Source: Pseudoramibacter alactolyticus | GTDB lineage: Bacteria; Bacillota; Clostridia; Eubacteriales; Eubacteriaceae | Reading direction: 5' to 3' (one strand) | DNA: 64,000 nt | Assembly (NCBI RefSeq): GCF_050908235.1 | Contig: NZ_CP194340.1 | In this document: positions 1 through 9,241 of the stretch, piece after piece | Numbering within the stretch: position 1 is the stretch's first letter | Layout of the letters: every line of letters begins with the position of its first letter | Notes under the pieces: model-generated | Database searches by the model: none | What the model saw: only the letters and a program-made list of their open reading frames with translations | Told to the model about the DNA's origin: nothing | Made by a program: the position numbers and the translations under genes

Positions 1-144
1 GCGCTTCAAACAAACATCGGTGATAAAACCAATATTGGTTTCTGCATCGACCCGCGGACTGTTACCAGCGTCCGGGTCCCCATTAGGGTTACCGTTTTCC
101 ACATCAAAAATCATCATAAAGTCATAGCGATGTTTTAAAGCCAT
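1..144 (-). CDS. cas7: Cas7 (Csd2), type I-C Cascade backbone, N-terminal fragment
   Basis: Only the first 48 codons are in the window; the gene continues past the left edge. The start MALKHRYDFMMIFDVENGNP followed by NGDPDAGNSPR is the well-conserved opening of Csd2/Cas7 of type I-C systems, the protein that coats the crRNA in the surveillance complex. The start codon at 142-144 is preceded on the minus strand by an AAAGGAGAG ribosome site. It lies 30 bp downstream of cas8c in the usual I-C order cas3-cas5-cas8c-cas7. The adaptation genes cas4-cas1-cas2 and the array would be expected beyond the left edge, which is inference. Confidence 0.93.
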   Translation of the reverse strand, partial: MALKHRYDFMMIFDVENGNPNGDPDAGNSPRVDAETNIGFITDVCLKR

Positions 145-174
145 TGTTCTTCTCTCCTTTGTGTTCTTAAAAAT

Positions 175-1977
175 CTATTGCCGCTTTTCATACAATTTAG
201 CGTTCTGATGATAATAACCAATCATAAATTTCCCCTGGTCCTGCAGGCTTTGTGTCTTGGGAAATTCGCCGCTGATCAGCGCGATAATTTCTGTCATTAA
301 CCGCTGATAATAAACGCGTGAACCCTCGCCAAGCTTTTTCAAGTGACTTTGACTCAACTTAATCAATTTTGGAAAAACCATCGCAGGGTTTGAAGATGCC
401 GATGCAAAATACGCATCTTTGATGGTGCGGTTGAGTTTGCCGCCGCTGGCATCTTGCTGAATTTTTTCTAATACCGCAAAAAATCTGCCGCAGACATAAG
501 CCGGACTGCTGTTGGTCGTATCTAATGCCACTTGAAGTACCTCCTCATTCTTCTCGTTATTCATCCGCATCCGCCGATTAATGCAGGCTTTGATCATCGC
601 TGCCCGCGTATGACTCACTTGCCGCTCTGTCTTTACCCGCCGAATCATCGTTGCTAAAAGATTTTCCGGATAAGGTGTTCCTTTGACGATCGCATCAAAA
701 AGTTTTGCGACCAAAGCCGGCGACGGCTGAGCCTGTGAGCTCTTTTCTGGAACCATGGACCGGGCAATTCGCCATAATGGAATCAATTGCCTTTCAGGCC
801 CGATTTGAAGATCTGCCTGATGCTTTGCCACATGCGCCAACATCTGCCCGGTGGCTTGCCGCTCCATAAATTTGATCGACAGCCGGCTGGCGTTCGGCTT
901 GATGCCAGCGATGTAAAACAGAATGCTCGGATCGATTCCCGCATTGCGGCTGAGCCTTTCGCCGGAAACAGCTCCTTCCCGCAAATCGGAAAACAACTGA
1001 CCTATCAGGGCGTCTGCTGCCTCCGGGCTCATGTGTGCCGCCTCAGCGTTGATCAAAAGCGTCATCAGATCCACCGGGCGGTCGTCGTCTGTCATCGCCC
1101 AAAATAAAACAGATGTTTCACCGATGGTTATTTTGTGATTTGAATTTGCCGTCAAATAATTCAATGCCGCCGTGTAGCGTTTCATGGTGCGCTCGCCGAT
1201 GCCGCTGTTAAAGGACTGCTTGTTGCCATAAGACTCTTCCGAAGCATTATTAAAACCGACCAAAACCGTTCCGGACATTTGACCTCCGGCAATGTGCTTG
1301 ATTTTGTCATGGATTCTCGCCAGCACCTGCTCCTCGCCATCAACGGCATCTTTGCCCATCATCGTATTCGCCTTTGGTGCTTGGCGCATTTGTTCCCATT
1401 TTGCAATCATCAGCGGATCCTTTTGCAGCGTGTGAATCGGATCGTCGGCAAGACAAAAATCAAAACGCGATTGATTAAATTCTTTTGCGATGCCCAAAAG
1501 TGCCGGATTTTGAATTTCCACTTCGGGTTGCCAGCTTTGAAGAAACGCACGATAAGCATTAATCACTGGCGAATCCAATCCGTCAATAATGTCGAGATTC
1601 ATCTTGACAAACGCATCATGAGATTTTTGTTCTTTGTCCGAGATTTTGCCGTTTTTCTTTTGTGGTCTCGAGGTGAATTGCCCTTTCGCTTTATCGTAGA
1701 ACAATCCAAAGATATAGACGGGCCGATAATCCAAAATAATGGCTTTAACAGCAGACGCCGTCGGCATATCGGGAAATGATCTTCCGGGAATAATAGCACG
1801 CTTTCTCTTGCTATTCGCAATAACTTCCTCCCGCCGATTATCGATAATCCGATCAATCTTGCCATCCGGCGTCAAACAAATCGTGTGGGTAATCTCAATT
1901 TCCGTATATCCCGGTTTTGGCAATTTCCCCGCTTGGATGAGTAATTGATAATAGTCGCATAACGCATTGATTAACAT
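175..1977 (-). CDS. cas8c: Cas8c (Csd1), large subunit of type I-C Cascade
   Basis: A 600-residue protein, the usual size of Csd1/Cas8c, sitting between cas5c and cas7. The N-terminus (LINALCDYYQLL...) and internal blocks such as VLVGFNNASEESYG and ALNYLTANSNHKITIGET are typical of this family, which recognises the PAM and contacts the target strand in the I-C effector. In many I-C systems the small subunit Cas11c is made from an internal start inside cas8c; whether that happens here cannot be read by eye. The gene overlaps the end of cas5c by 7 bp, so the two are probably translationally coupled. No frame damage is seen. Confidence 0.93.
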   Translation of the reverse strand: MLINALCDYYQLLIQAGKLPKPGYTEIEITHTICLTPDGKIDRIIDNRREEVIANSKRKRAIIPGRSFPDMPTASAVKAIILDYRPVYIFGLFYDKAKGQFTSRPQKKNGKISDKEQKSHDAFVKMNLDIIDGLDSPVINAYRAFLQSWQPEVEIQNPALLGIAKEFNQSRFDFCLADDPIHTLQKDPLMIAKWEQMRQAPKANTMMGKDAVDGEEQVLARIHDKIKHIAGGQMSGTVLVGFNNASEESYGNKQSFNSGIGERTMKRYTAALNYLTANSNHKITIGETSVLFWAMTDDDRPVDLMTLLINAEAAHMSPEAADALIGQLFSDLREGAVSGERLSRNAGIDPSILFYIAGIKPNASRLSIKFMERQATGQMLAHVAKHQADLQIGPERQLIPLWRIARSMVPEKSSQAQPSPALVAKLFDAIVKGTPYPENLLATMIRRVKTERQVSHTRAAMIKACINRRMRMNNEKNEEVLQVALDTTNSSPAYVCGRFFAVLEKIQQDASGGKLNRTIKDAYFASASSNPAMVFPKLIKLSQSHLKKLGEGSRVYYQRLMTEIIALISGEFPKTQSLQDQGKFMIGYYHQNAKLYEKRQ

Positions 1978-2705
1978 CGCTGCTCTCCTCTGTATTTTGC
2001 CACATCGATCACCCCGTCAATCAGATGCGGCCGGTAATAAATTGTTTCTGCGGCATCTGAAAATTGGTCTTTGCGCCATTCGCCCTTTCTCGGGCGGCCC
2101 TCGTCCTTAAAAGCCACCTTATACGTCATAAAGCCCAGATCGTTATCGCCGGCCAAAGACGAATCAATTTGTTCCAAATCAAAGGCCTGCACCCGTTCAA
2201 TGCGCGAGGCCGGGAATTCGCTGCAGCCCAAGCACGGGGTTCTAAAAAACTGACCGCGATCGAGACGCCGGGCAATTTCTGCCTGATGTTTCGCCGCCGG
2301 ATTGCCTTCTTTATTCTCCCGTTCACAGCGAATCCCTGTCAACTCAAAGTGAAAGGCCACGCCATAACACACATCCTTGAGGACCATCGATGCCCGCTGA
2401 CTGATCGATTCCGTTGTGTAGATGCAAGGATTGACTTCGGGCTGGCCGTTCATCTGCTGCTTCATTTTCGTCTGAGAAATTTTATCCTTCACTTCGTTTC
2501 GGCGGATATTCACAAACTTGATCGGTGAAAACACCACAATCTGATCAATCACATACCGAATGGCTGGCTTCCAATAGATCGATTTTAACAGCCCCTCCAA
2601 TGCGCCGGGTGTCGGCACGTCGTAGGATACGCGTTCAACTTTGAATTCCGGCCGCGTAAAACACGCATAATCTCCTGAAATCATCACTTTAAAACCATAA
2701 CCCAT
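1971..2705 (-). CDS. cas5c: Cas5c (Cas5d), crRNA-processing endoribonuclease of type I-C
   Basis: 244 residues. The start region YGFKVMISGDYACFTRPEFK, then VSYDVPTPGALEGLLKSIYW, is characteristic of the Cas5d/Cas5c RAMP protein. In type I-C, which lacks Cas6, this protein cuts the repeat RNA and then stays on the 5' handle of the crRNA. The C-terminal part with MTYKVAFKDEGRPRKGEW also fits the family. The gene starts 19 bp after cas3 and overlaps cas8c. Family assignment is from motifs and gene order; catalytic residues were not checked against a structure. Confidence 0.93.
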   Translation of the reverse strand: MGYGFKVMISGDYACFTRPEFKVERVSYDVPTPGALEGLLKSIYWKPAIRYVIDQIVVFSPIKFVNIRRNEVKDKISQTKMKQQMNGQPEVNPCIYTTESISQRASMVLKDVCYGVAFHFELTGIRCERENKEGNPAAKHQAEIARRLDRGQFFRTPCLGCSEFPASRIERVQAFDLEQIDSSLAGDNDLGFMTYKVAFKDEGRPRKGEWRKDQFSDAAETIYYRPHLIDGVIDVAKYRGEQRC

Positions 2706-2724
2706 CTTTTTTCATCCCCTTTTG

Positions 2725-4899
2725 TCACACAATAAAATAATCTTTGCCTTCAAATTGAATCCCCGTTTCGGCATCATAGTAATCCAAATTGGTCAGACAC
2801 CAAATGCCCGTGCCATAATCATCCAGAACCCCTTGCTCACGCAAAACATTAAACTCGTATGAATACACAGAGAGGGCATAGGGCTGTAACCTTCTGGCGA
2901 TGCCCAAAGATGATTTTGCAAAGGACAACTGCGACACCCAGGATCGGCTCACCTCATCTGTCGGCACAACAATCGACACCGTCTTTGAATCAATCAATTG
3001 AAACTGCTCTCCATAGGATTTAAACTGCAGCACGGAAAAATCCGGTGAAAACTGGTGCATGGCATGCCGCGTCAAGTCTTCCCGATTCACTGTGTACCAA
3101 TTTTGATAATAAGCCTCGATCGCTTCTGGCGTATCAATTTGCTCAAACCGATTGAAAATCCCCTTGGCCAAACTGCTCCTAGCATCTTTATCCGGACTTT
3201 TTTCTGCTTCGTCTAATTCAAACACATACACATTGGCCGTTGCTTGTTTCCCTTCGCGATTGCAGCGACCTCCAGCCTGCAAAATACTGTCGAGCCCCGA
3301 TAATTCACGATAGACCGTATCGAAATCGAGATCCACACCCGCTTCGATCAAGGACGTGGCCACAACCAAAATCGGCTTGCCGTCGCGATGTGCCAATCGC
3401 TCTTTGATTTCACGAATCGTTTGCAGTCGGTCCGCCGCGATCATGTAAGTCGACAAATGATATTTGTGGCAATCCTCCGGCAGCATGGCATAAATTTCCC
3501 GGGCGGTCCGCCGCTTATTCACCACGATTAACACCGCCGACGCCGTGCTGGCACCGGCCACCAACACTTCTTTTGACATCAGGCCGACATCATGATATCG
3601 GCATTTCTGAAAGATGACAAAATTCCGCCGATCATCAATCAAATCCAGAATCTGCATATCCGGCAACGTATATCGGGTAAGCAATGCCTTAAAATCCGGC
3701 ATGGTCGCCGTTAAAAACAATGCCTCACTGTTTAAATAACGCACGGTAAATGCAACGGCCTGCAGACAGGGCTGCAAGAAATTGGTAGGCATCAGATGCG
3801 CTTCATCGAAAATGACGATGCTGTCTGCCACATTGTGCATTTTGCGCAGCTGTCGCTTTTTGCTGCCGTTCATCGATTCGAAGAACTGGACGGCTGTCGT
3901 CACGATGATGCTGGCATCCCAATTTTCAACCGCATGTTTTAATTCGATGCGCACTTCTTCACGCGCATCGATATCATCATAAGAAAAGGTAGACTGGTGC
4001 CTTAAAATCCGCGCATCTTCACCAAAAATCGTTTCAAAAGTGCTGACTGTTTGGTCAATGATGCTGTTGTAGGGAATCACATAGATAATATGCCGGTAGC
4101 CTTTGCGGATGGCCCGCATCAATGCAAATTTCATGCTGCATAGGGTTTTGCCGGATCCCGTCGGCATATTCATCAGATAAATCTCGGCATCGCGATCTGC
4201 CTTCGAAAATGCTTGTTCCTGCAGACTCCGCCGCGTCTTTTGCAGCGCCGTCTTGCAAACAAAGCCATCCAGCTGCCTGTCGATACGCTCCAAACAAGCC
4301 CGGAAATCAGAACGCACCGTCCGGCGAGAAGTGCCGGTATAAAACGCCTCTGTATCCAGATAATCCGCATCCGTCAGACAGGAAAAGCAAAATCGCGTTA
4401 AAAACGCCAGTTTATCTGTCAGGCATTTCATGTCTTTTTGACAATCGTCCGCGATAAATTGTGCCAGAGCGTTCTCATCCAGACAAAGTTCCGGCATCTC
4501 TCGACGAAAAACCGAGTAATCTTCAAACTGATCCTGCCGATTGATCCGCCCGTAAAGGGTCGATCCGTCATCCTGCTTGGAACCGGTGTCCGGCAAACCG
4601 GAGTGATGCCCCGCGATACAAAGGGCCAGCATCAGCCGTGTCACCGGCGTCTGGTAATGGGTCATGGCTTCAATAGCGCCGCAAGTTGAATGGTCCACCC
4701 GAATATTTTTACCGCGAATGCGCTTTTGAAAGCTGTTTTGATATTTCCCAATATCGTGAAGCATTCCCAAAATATAAGCCAACGGTTTCAATGCCGAAAT
4801 CGCAAAATCAGCGCTTAATGCCGCCGTATTTTGGCTGTGCTCTAAAATGGACTGTTCCCGTTTGCCGTCTAAATGCGCAAGATACGAACTCATTGCCAT
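2725..4899 (-). CDS. cas3: Cas3 helicase-nuclease with N-terminal HD domain (type I-C)
   Basis: 724 residues. The HD nuclease domain comes first: LGMLHDIGKYQ gives H48-D49, and further histidines lie at about H70 and H98/H99 (AGHHSG). A superfamily 2 helicase follows, with Walker A TGSGKT at about 247-252, DEAH at about 365-368, a TATMP motif near 398 and the motif VI-like block AGGRCNREGK near 530. Cas3 is recruited by Cascade to nick, unwind and degrade target DNA. It is the first gene of the minus-strand cas operon. The chosen ATG has a GAGG site eight bases upstream; a second ATG follows two codons later. Confidence 0.95.
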   Translation of the reverse strand: MAMSSYLAHLDGKREQSILEHSQNTAALSADFAISALKPLAYILGMLHDIGKYQNSFQKRIRGKNIRVDHSTCGAIEAMTHYQTPVTRLMLALCIAGHHSGLPDTGSKQDDGSTLYGRINRQDQFEDYSVFRREMPELCLDENALAQFIADDCQKDMKCLTDKLAFLTRFCFSCLTDADYLDTEAFYTGTSRRTVRSDFRACLERIDRQLDGFVCKTALQKTRRSLQEQAFSKADRDAEIYLMNMPTGSGKTLCSMKFALMRAIRKGYRHIIYVIPYNSIIDQTVSTFETIFGEDARILRHQSTFSYDDIDAREEVRIELKHAVENWDASIIVTTAVQFFESMNGSKKRQLRKMHNVADSIVIFDEAHLMPTNFLQPCLQAVAFTVRYLNSEALFLTATMPDFKALLTRYTLPDMQILDLIDDRRNFVIFQKCRYHDVGLMSKEVLVAGASTASAVLIVVNKRRTAREIYAMLPEDCHKYHLSTYMIAADRLQTIREIKERLAHRDGKPILVVATSLIEAGVDLDFDTVYRELSGLDSILQAGGRCNREGKQATANVYVFELDEAEKSPDKDARSSLAKGIFNRFEQIDTPEAIEAYYQNWYTVNREDLTRHAMHQFSPDFSVLQFKSYGEQFQLIDSKTVSIVVPTDEVSRSWVSQLSFAKSSLGIARRLQPYALSVYSYEFNVLREQGVLDDYGTGIWCLTNLDYYDAETGIQFEGKDYFIV

Positions 4900-5314
4900 G
4901 CTATGACCTCTGCTTTTTAAATATTTTTCAGACCGACTTTTTTTATTTTATCACTTTCTTTTTACAAATGAAATAGTTTTTATTATGCGGCAAAAACGGG
5001 TCGGCCTATCTCTTTTTTAATTTCGCTTTTTTTCTTCTGATCCGACAGGCGCCTCAGCTCGCCGCGCGCGTTGATCCCGTCACCCAACTTCGCGCGTCTG
5101 CGCCTTCGCTCAGGCGGCAATAGCTTTGGGAAGGGGCGCCGGAAAGAAAACAGCGTCCCAATGCATTGGCTGTGCCGGGATTCGATTTGCCCTTTGCGGA
5201 CGAGGCCATGTCTGCCGCCGGGGCATCCTGCTTTCATGCAAAGCAAAACCGCCGGCCGCCGTCCCTTTTCTTTCCGCACCGAATCCCCGCTTTGCCTTTT
5301 TGTCCCCCTGAATC
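4900..5314. other. Gene-free stretch between cas3 and the lipoprotein gene
   Basis: About 415 bp with no convincing gene. The 80 bp next to cas3 is very AT-rich and must contain the cas operon promoter, but no -35/-10 pair with good spacing stands out. The rest is GC-rich. A minus-strand open frame crosses it (about 4983-5357), but its product is rich in Arg, Gly and Lys without family features and it overlaps the end of the lipoprotein gene, so it was not called. No CRISPR repeats are visible. Confidence 0.5.
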
Positions 5315-6742
5315 TTACTTCACCGTAAAACTGTTCAGGATCTGTTCCAGGGCCCACCGATTCTCCGGAGCATAATGCTTTTCAAAAAGGGTGATCTGGC
5401 AATACCGGCCATCACCCATGATGTAATAGCTGCGCACGTATGCGTTGTCGGGGTAATAAAGGTCAATGCGCCAGGCCTTGCGCCATTTGCTTTTCGCGCC
5501 GGCCTTTTTTCTATAACACTTCGTATCCGGTATGCTCCAGCCATCTTTCCAAACCCTGGGAACGCCGCCGATCGTATCGGCCCCGACCTGCATGACGCAT
5601 CCGGGATGTCCCGTCATTTCAGAGCGCCAGCTTTCATTAAATTTGTGTTCTGCGCCGGCATAGGCATTCTCCGTGCCTTCGGTTATTACCCGATAGGGCA
5701 TCGACGCCGTGCGAATGGTGATTTTGGCATCGCCGTCCTTCGCGCCCGCTTTCTGCCAGACATCATCGGAACCTGCTTTGCGAAAAGTCCAGCCCGGCCG
5801 CATCACATAACGGCCAAAGGATGTTTTTACACGCTTGCCGCCAAAAGGCGTATAGGCCTCGTCGCGCAGTTTTTCGGGTTTTACCCCAGCCTCCTGTTCA
5901 AGATGCAGCCGGATGAATCCTTTAATTTCCTGTTCCAGTTCCGCGACGCTCTTTTCCTTCTCGCTGAAGGAAATGCGCAGGGACGTCTCATAGGCATGGC
6001 CCATCGCAATGCCGCCGGATTGCGATTTTTTCTTTTCGCCGGGAAAAATAAATTTCAGATAAATGGCGGACATCGATGGCTGGGTGAAAACGTCAATCTC
6101 ATTCGTAGAATAAAAGATCTTTTCCGGTTCCCGCACCAAAGGCGTGTTGACGCAGTTGAGCATTTCTTTGGCCATTGCCGCCAGCTTTCTGGTATCCGGA
6201 GCCGTCAGAGCAAGCTTAGCCGGGTCATAGCGCTTGATCCGATTCGCCGGTTTGCCGTTAAAATAGAGCATTATGGGCCTCGTTTCGGCCAAAGACCGGT
6301 AAGTCTTCGTGCCGAGATCCATTTCGCAGCCATATTTTCCCGCAATTTTATCGGCTTTTTCCGCAAAATGCTGCTCTTTTAACCACTGCACAAAATAAGT
6401 GTCGTGGCAGCCAAAGTGCTCCGTTCCTGCATATCCCCAGTCTTCAAGCGAAATTCTGCGGCCTTTCTCATCCAGAAAAGTGCCGGCACGTCCCAATTCC
6501 TTATCGCTTATCGACATCCTGCTTTCATCCAATGAAAAATCGTGCTCCGGATAGTTTTTTTCAAGGCAAATCAAGGCAATTTCGTTCAGACTCTTGCCGT
6601 CAAAGGGACTTTTCACCGTTAATGAATCCGTATTCGGAATCTTTTCGGCCGGTCTGTCCGGATGGAAAATTATGCCACAGCCGGAAAAATTCAGACACAA
6701 AATAATGCCAAGGCACAGAGCCGTTATTTGTCGCTTCATCAT
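5315..6742 (-). CDS. Predicted lipoprotein of unknown function
   Basis: About 475 residues. A short basic start (MMKRQ), a hydrophobic stretch and the lipobox FSGC place the lipidated cysteine at residue 22, so the protein should be anchored on the outer face of the membrane. The rest is soluble and charged, with two halves: a Cys-containing N-terminal half and a C-terminal half rich in aromatic and basic residues ending ...EQILNSFTVK. The end resembles secreted Firmicutes proteins that measure small conformational or stress signals, but no family was recognised. The start was set at ATG 6740-6742 because AAAGGA abuts the upstream TTG and is better spaced for the ATGs. Confidence 0.75.
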   Translation of the reverse strand: MMKRQITALCLGIILCLNFSGCGIIFHPDRPAEKIPNTDSLTVKSPFDGKSLNEIALICLEKNYPEHDFSLDESRMSISDKELGRAGTFLDEKGRRISLEDWGYAGTEHFGCHDTYFVQWLKEQHFAEKADKIAGKYGCEMDLGTKTYRSLAETRPIMLYFNGKPANRIKRYDPAKLALTAPDTRKLAAMAKEMLNCVNTPLVREPEKIFYSTNEIDVFTQPSMSAIYLKFIFPGEKKKSQSGGIAMGHAYETSLRISFSEKEKSVAELEQEIKGFIRLHLEQEAGVKPEKLRDEAYTPFGGKRVKTSFGRYVMRPGWTFRKAGSDDVWQKAGAKDGDAKITIRTASMPYRVITEGTENAYAGAEHKFNESWRSEMTGHPGCVMQVGADTIGGVPRVWKDGWSIPDTKCYRKKAGAKSKWRKAWRIDLYYPDNAYVRSYYIMGDGRYCQITLFEKHYAPENRWALEQILNSFTVK

Positions 6743-7087
6743 CAATCCTTTCTTTCAATCCGTTATATCCGCTCATGGCGCCGCCTCCGGGCGTCCGCAC
6801 AAAAATCCGCGCCCCGCGGCCGTAAACGCCAATCGCTAAAGCCGGCTTTCGGGCGTTCGCCGGTCTGAAAGGAAAGGACCCTGCCAAACGTCATCCGACA
6901 TCTGTGAACGCAGCCAAACCGGACAGCCTTCCGGCTTCATTCCTTCTGATCCGCCGGCGCAGATCGTTGTCAATCCCTCCGATCCTTCTTCCGGCGGTTG
7001 GCCCGAGGCCGCGCTGCGGCAAGCGGCGCGCCTTCCAAAATCCATTTTGCGGCCTTCCATTTTTTATGCCGCCCCGGTTTCGGCGCC
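6743..7087. other. Gene-free GC-rich stretch
   Basis: About 345 bp between the lipoprotein gene and the SDR gene, both on the minus strand. Short open frames exist on both strands but all are Arg/Pro/Gly-rich and without ribosome sites, as expected for GC-rich non-coding DNA. An AAAGGA ribosome site lies next to the lipoprotein start. No clear terminator or promoter was found. Confidence 0.5.
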
Positions 7088-7846
7088 TCAGCGCTTTCCC
7101 GGACTCTGCACCCACACCAACAGCCGCATCGGCAGCAGCTTCGCCACCAGGCGCAGCAGCTTCATCGCCGTCCCATAGACAGACACCGCCCGGCCGGCCA
7201 TCGCGTCGCGGTAGGCCTTGGCGGCCACCTTCTCGGGATCGGCCATAAAGCGATTTTTGAACGCCGCCCGCCGGTGTACCTTCTCTGCCGTTTTAAAGAA
7301 GGCGGTGCGCACCGGTCCCGGGCAGACCGCCGTCACCGAGGCATCCGGCAGCTCCGCATTAAGCGCCTGGGAGAAACTGAGCACGTAGCTTTTGGACGCG
7401 GCGTAAACCGCAAAATTCGGCTGGGGCAGAAAAGCCGCCGCCGAGGCGAACTGCACCACATGAGCGCCGGTCGAAAGATATGGCAGACACAGCCGGGTAA
7501 TCGCCGTGAGTGCCCGCACGTTCACATCGATCATCGCCATTTGCACTTCGGCTGATAGCTCCGCGATGCTGCCGATCATCCCGAAGCCCGCCGCATTCAC
7601 CAAAAATCCAATTTTCAGATCGGCCGTCTCCAGCTCCCGCTGAAGGGCAATCAGCGCTTCCCCTTCCCCAAGATCCATCACAAAACAGCGCGCGGGTTTG
7701 ATGAGTTCCTGCTTAAGCGCCCGCAGCTGATCCTCCCGCCGGCCGATCAGCCAAAAGGCCGTCGTCGCTTGATTTTCCCGATCGATTATCTTCGCCAGCG
7801 CCCGCCCCATGCCGGACGTCGCCCCGGTGATCACTGCTATGCTCAT
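7088..7846 (-). CDS. Short-chain dehydrogenase/reductase (SDR family)
   Basis: 252 residues with a classical SDR layout: nucleotide-binding TGATSGMG at residues 8-15, NAAGFG in the middle and a YAASK catalytic motif (YxxxK), with serine in the preceding QFASAAAF block. A late PGPVRTAFF segment is also typical. Such enzymes oxidise or reduce hydroxyl/keto groups with NAD(P)H. The C-terminus (AMKLLRLVAKLLPMRLLVWV) is hydrophobic and may touch the membrane. The substrate cannot be inferred. A GAAAGGAG site precedes the ATG. It appears to stand alone. Confidence 0.88.
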   Translation of the reverse strand: MSIAVITGATSGMGRALAKIIDRENQATTAFWLIGRREDQLRALKQELIKPARCFVMDLGEGEALIALQRELETADLKIGFLVNAAGFGMIGSIAELSAEVQMAMIDVNVRALTAITRLCLPYLSTGAHVVQFASAAAFLPQPNFAVYAASKSYVLSFSQALNAELPDASVTAVCPGPVRTAFFKTAEKVHRRAAFKNRFMADPEKVAAKAYRDAMAGRAVSVYGTAMKLLRLVAKLLPMRLLVWVQSPGKR

Positions 7847-7950
7847 GATTCGCTCCTTTCAAGGTTCATTTCCTTTACGCCTATTTTACCGAATGCCCGC
7901 TGCTTTTGCGCACTTTATTTCAAATTTTGGGCACAACAAAATACCAATAA

Positions 7951-7972
7951 AAAACACCCCGCAGGGTGTTTT
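7951..7972. terminator. Bidirectional intrinsic terminator
   Basis: AAAACACCC and GGGTGTTTT form a nine-pair stem with a four-base loop. Read on the minus strand the stem runs into a T tract, so it should end transcription of the acetyltransferase gene upstream (8015-8566); on the plus strand the tail is TTTTCTTTT. Confidence 0.8.
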
Positions 7973-8014
7973 CTTTTAATTATCTTTTAAAACGCAATTT
8001 ACCGTCTGCCGTTT

Positions 8015-8566
8015 TTAATGCTTCGCGGCATTCAGCACCCCATACAGGATTAAATCACTGCAACGGCCGTCGGCGTCGCCCTGGCCATCTTTGATCACAC
8101 CTTCCCGATGCATGCCGATTTTTTGAAGCACCCGGCCCGACGCCGCATTATCCACATGATGCGTCGCGAAAATGCGGCGAAAACCCACTTCGTTAAAAGC
8201 ATAAGTCAGAACGGCCGACGCCGCTTCTGTCGCCAGCCCCTTTCCCCACCAGGTGCTGCCAATGCTATAGCCCAACTCTGCAGATTGAGCGGCGTCGTTC
8301 ACATTGAACAAGCCGATCGAGCCGATCACCTCCCCTGCGAGCGCAATCGCCCAGCCATAAAACGCCGAATCCGTATCGTAACGGGCAAGATGCGTTTTCA
8401 CAAAAGTGTCGGCCCCAGCCGGCGTCCGGCCCGGTGCCCAGCTAATATAGCGGTTCACCTGGGGATCGCTGCCATAGTGCGCATAAACCGCCGGCGCATC
8501 TCCGGCCGCGAAACGCCGCAGGCACAGCCGCTTCGTTTGAATCTGTTGTGTTCCCGAATGGTTCAT
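8015..8566 (-). CDS. GNAT acetyltransferase, RimJ/RimL-like
   Basis: 183 residues from the chosen start MNHSGTQQIQTKRLCLRRF. The opening TKRLCLRRF, the block VIGSIGLFNVND, the acetyl-CoA loop WWGKGLATEA and the closing NAASGRVLQKIGMHREG are the standard pattern of the RimJ/RimL branch of GNAT enzymes, which acetylate N-terminal or side-chain amines or small molecules. The frame stays open upstream, but that would overlap the next gene, and the ATG at 8564-8566 lies four bases after that gene's stop, suggesting coupled translation. The substrate is unknown. Confidence 0.85.
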   Translation of the reverse strand: MNHSGTQQIQTKRLCLRRFAAGDAPAVYAHYGSDPQVNRYISWAPGRTPAGADTFVKTHLARYDTDSAFYGWAIALAGEVIGSIGLFNVNDAAQSAELGYSIGSTWWGKGLATEAASAVLTYAFNEVGFRRIFATHHVDNAASGRVLQKIGMHREGVIKDGQGDADGRCSDLILYGVLNAAKH

Positions 8567-8570
8567 CGCG

Positions 8571-8858
8571 TCAATGCCGATAGGGATTGACCGGCTTGCC
8601 GCCCAGCGAGTGCAACTCGACAATGCTTTGCGTGGCCTCGCCGATATGCTCTGCCTGTTCCGTCAGTTTATAGCCGATAAGCGCCACACAAAAACCGATA
8701 AAAACCGATTCCCCCGCAACGTCCGCCGAGACCAACGTCAAACCGTGAGCGATAGGCAACAGAAGCATCATCGCCGAGGCAACAGCCATGATGAGCATGC
8801 CTGAACGGTCCAGCATCGTGGCTTTTCGCGAGTTCGAATACACGCGAACTTCTAACAT
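8571..8858 (-). CDS. Small two-helix membrane protein, unknown function
   Basis: 95 residues. A basic N-terminus (SNSRKATMLDRSG) is followed by two hydrophobic segments, roughly residues 22-40 and 45-65, then a hydrophilic tail. No family was recognised. A GTG three codons upstream is in frame, but AAGGAAG overlaps it and is correctly spaced for the ATG at 8856-8858, which is therefore preferred. The gene is followed after four bases by the acetyltransferase gene and both probably share the promoter at 8893-8922. Confidence 0.65.
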   Translation of the reverse strand: MLEVRVYSNSRKATMLDRSGMLIMAVASAMMLLLPIAHGLTLVSADVAGESVFIGFCVALIGYKLTEQAEHIGEATQSIVELHSLGGKPVNPYRH

Positions 8859-8892
8859 TTTTCTCACTTCCTTTTATTGTTAAATGCAACTT

Positions 8893-8922
8893 ATTATATA
8901 TCATCGGCGTTTCCCTTTTCAA
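8893..8922 (-). promoter_or_regulatory. Sigma-A type promoter for the small membrane protein/GNAT pair
   Basis: On the minus strand TTGAAA (8917-8922) and TATAAT (8893-8898) are 18 bp apart and sit about 35 bp upstream of the ATG at 8858. The surrounding DNA is AT-rich. The rest of the gap up to 9124 shows nothing recognisable. Confidence 0.7.
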
Positions 8923-9124
8923 GCCATTCTTTTTAAATTTTTTTATTTTTATCTTTGATGGTTAACACGACGGCCACATGCCGACACAAAGCCCCGCTCC
9001 ATCCGCCTGCAAAAAGCGGCGCCCGGGCAAGCTGACGGTATCGCGCGGCAAAATAAAGTTTAAATTCGTTTCGTGTCTGCCGATGATAAATAGGGGCAGG
9101 TGATTGGGTCTTTGCGACGCATTT

Positions 9125-9152
9125 AAAAAAAGCACCGCCTAATGCGATGCTT
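9125..9152 (-). terminator. Intrinsic terminator downstream of the SEC-C gene
   Basis: On the minus strand AAGCATCGC pairs with GCGGTGCTT (one G-T pair) around a five-base loop and is followed by a run of T. It lies about 90 bp after the SEC-C gene stop. Confidence 0.75.
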
Positions 9153-9241
9153 CGTTTAATGATCGATTTATCCGCACGCCGCCCTCTTGGGATCGCTTCG
9201 CATGGGTCCCACAGCTGATCGCCGTGCCTATCGGCGCACTC

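Noticed and set aside
5000..5300. CRISPR array beside cas3
   Set aside because: No regularly spaced repeats are visible in this stretch.
4983..5357. A 124-codon minus-strand open frame between cas3 and the lipoprotein gene
   Set aside because: Arg/Gly/Lys-rich with no family features, and it overlaps the end of the lipoprotein gene in another frame.
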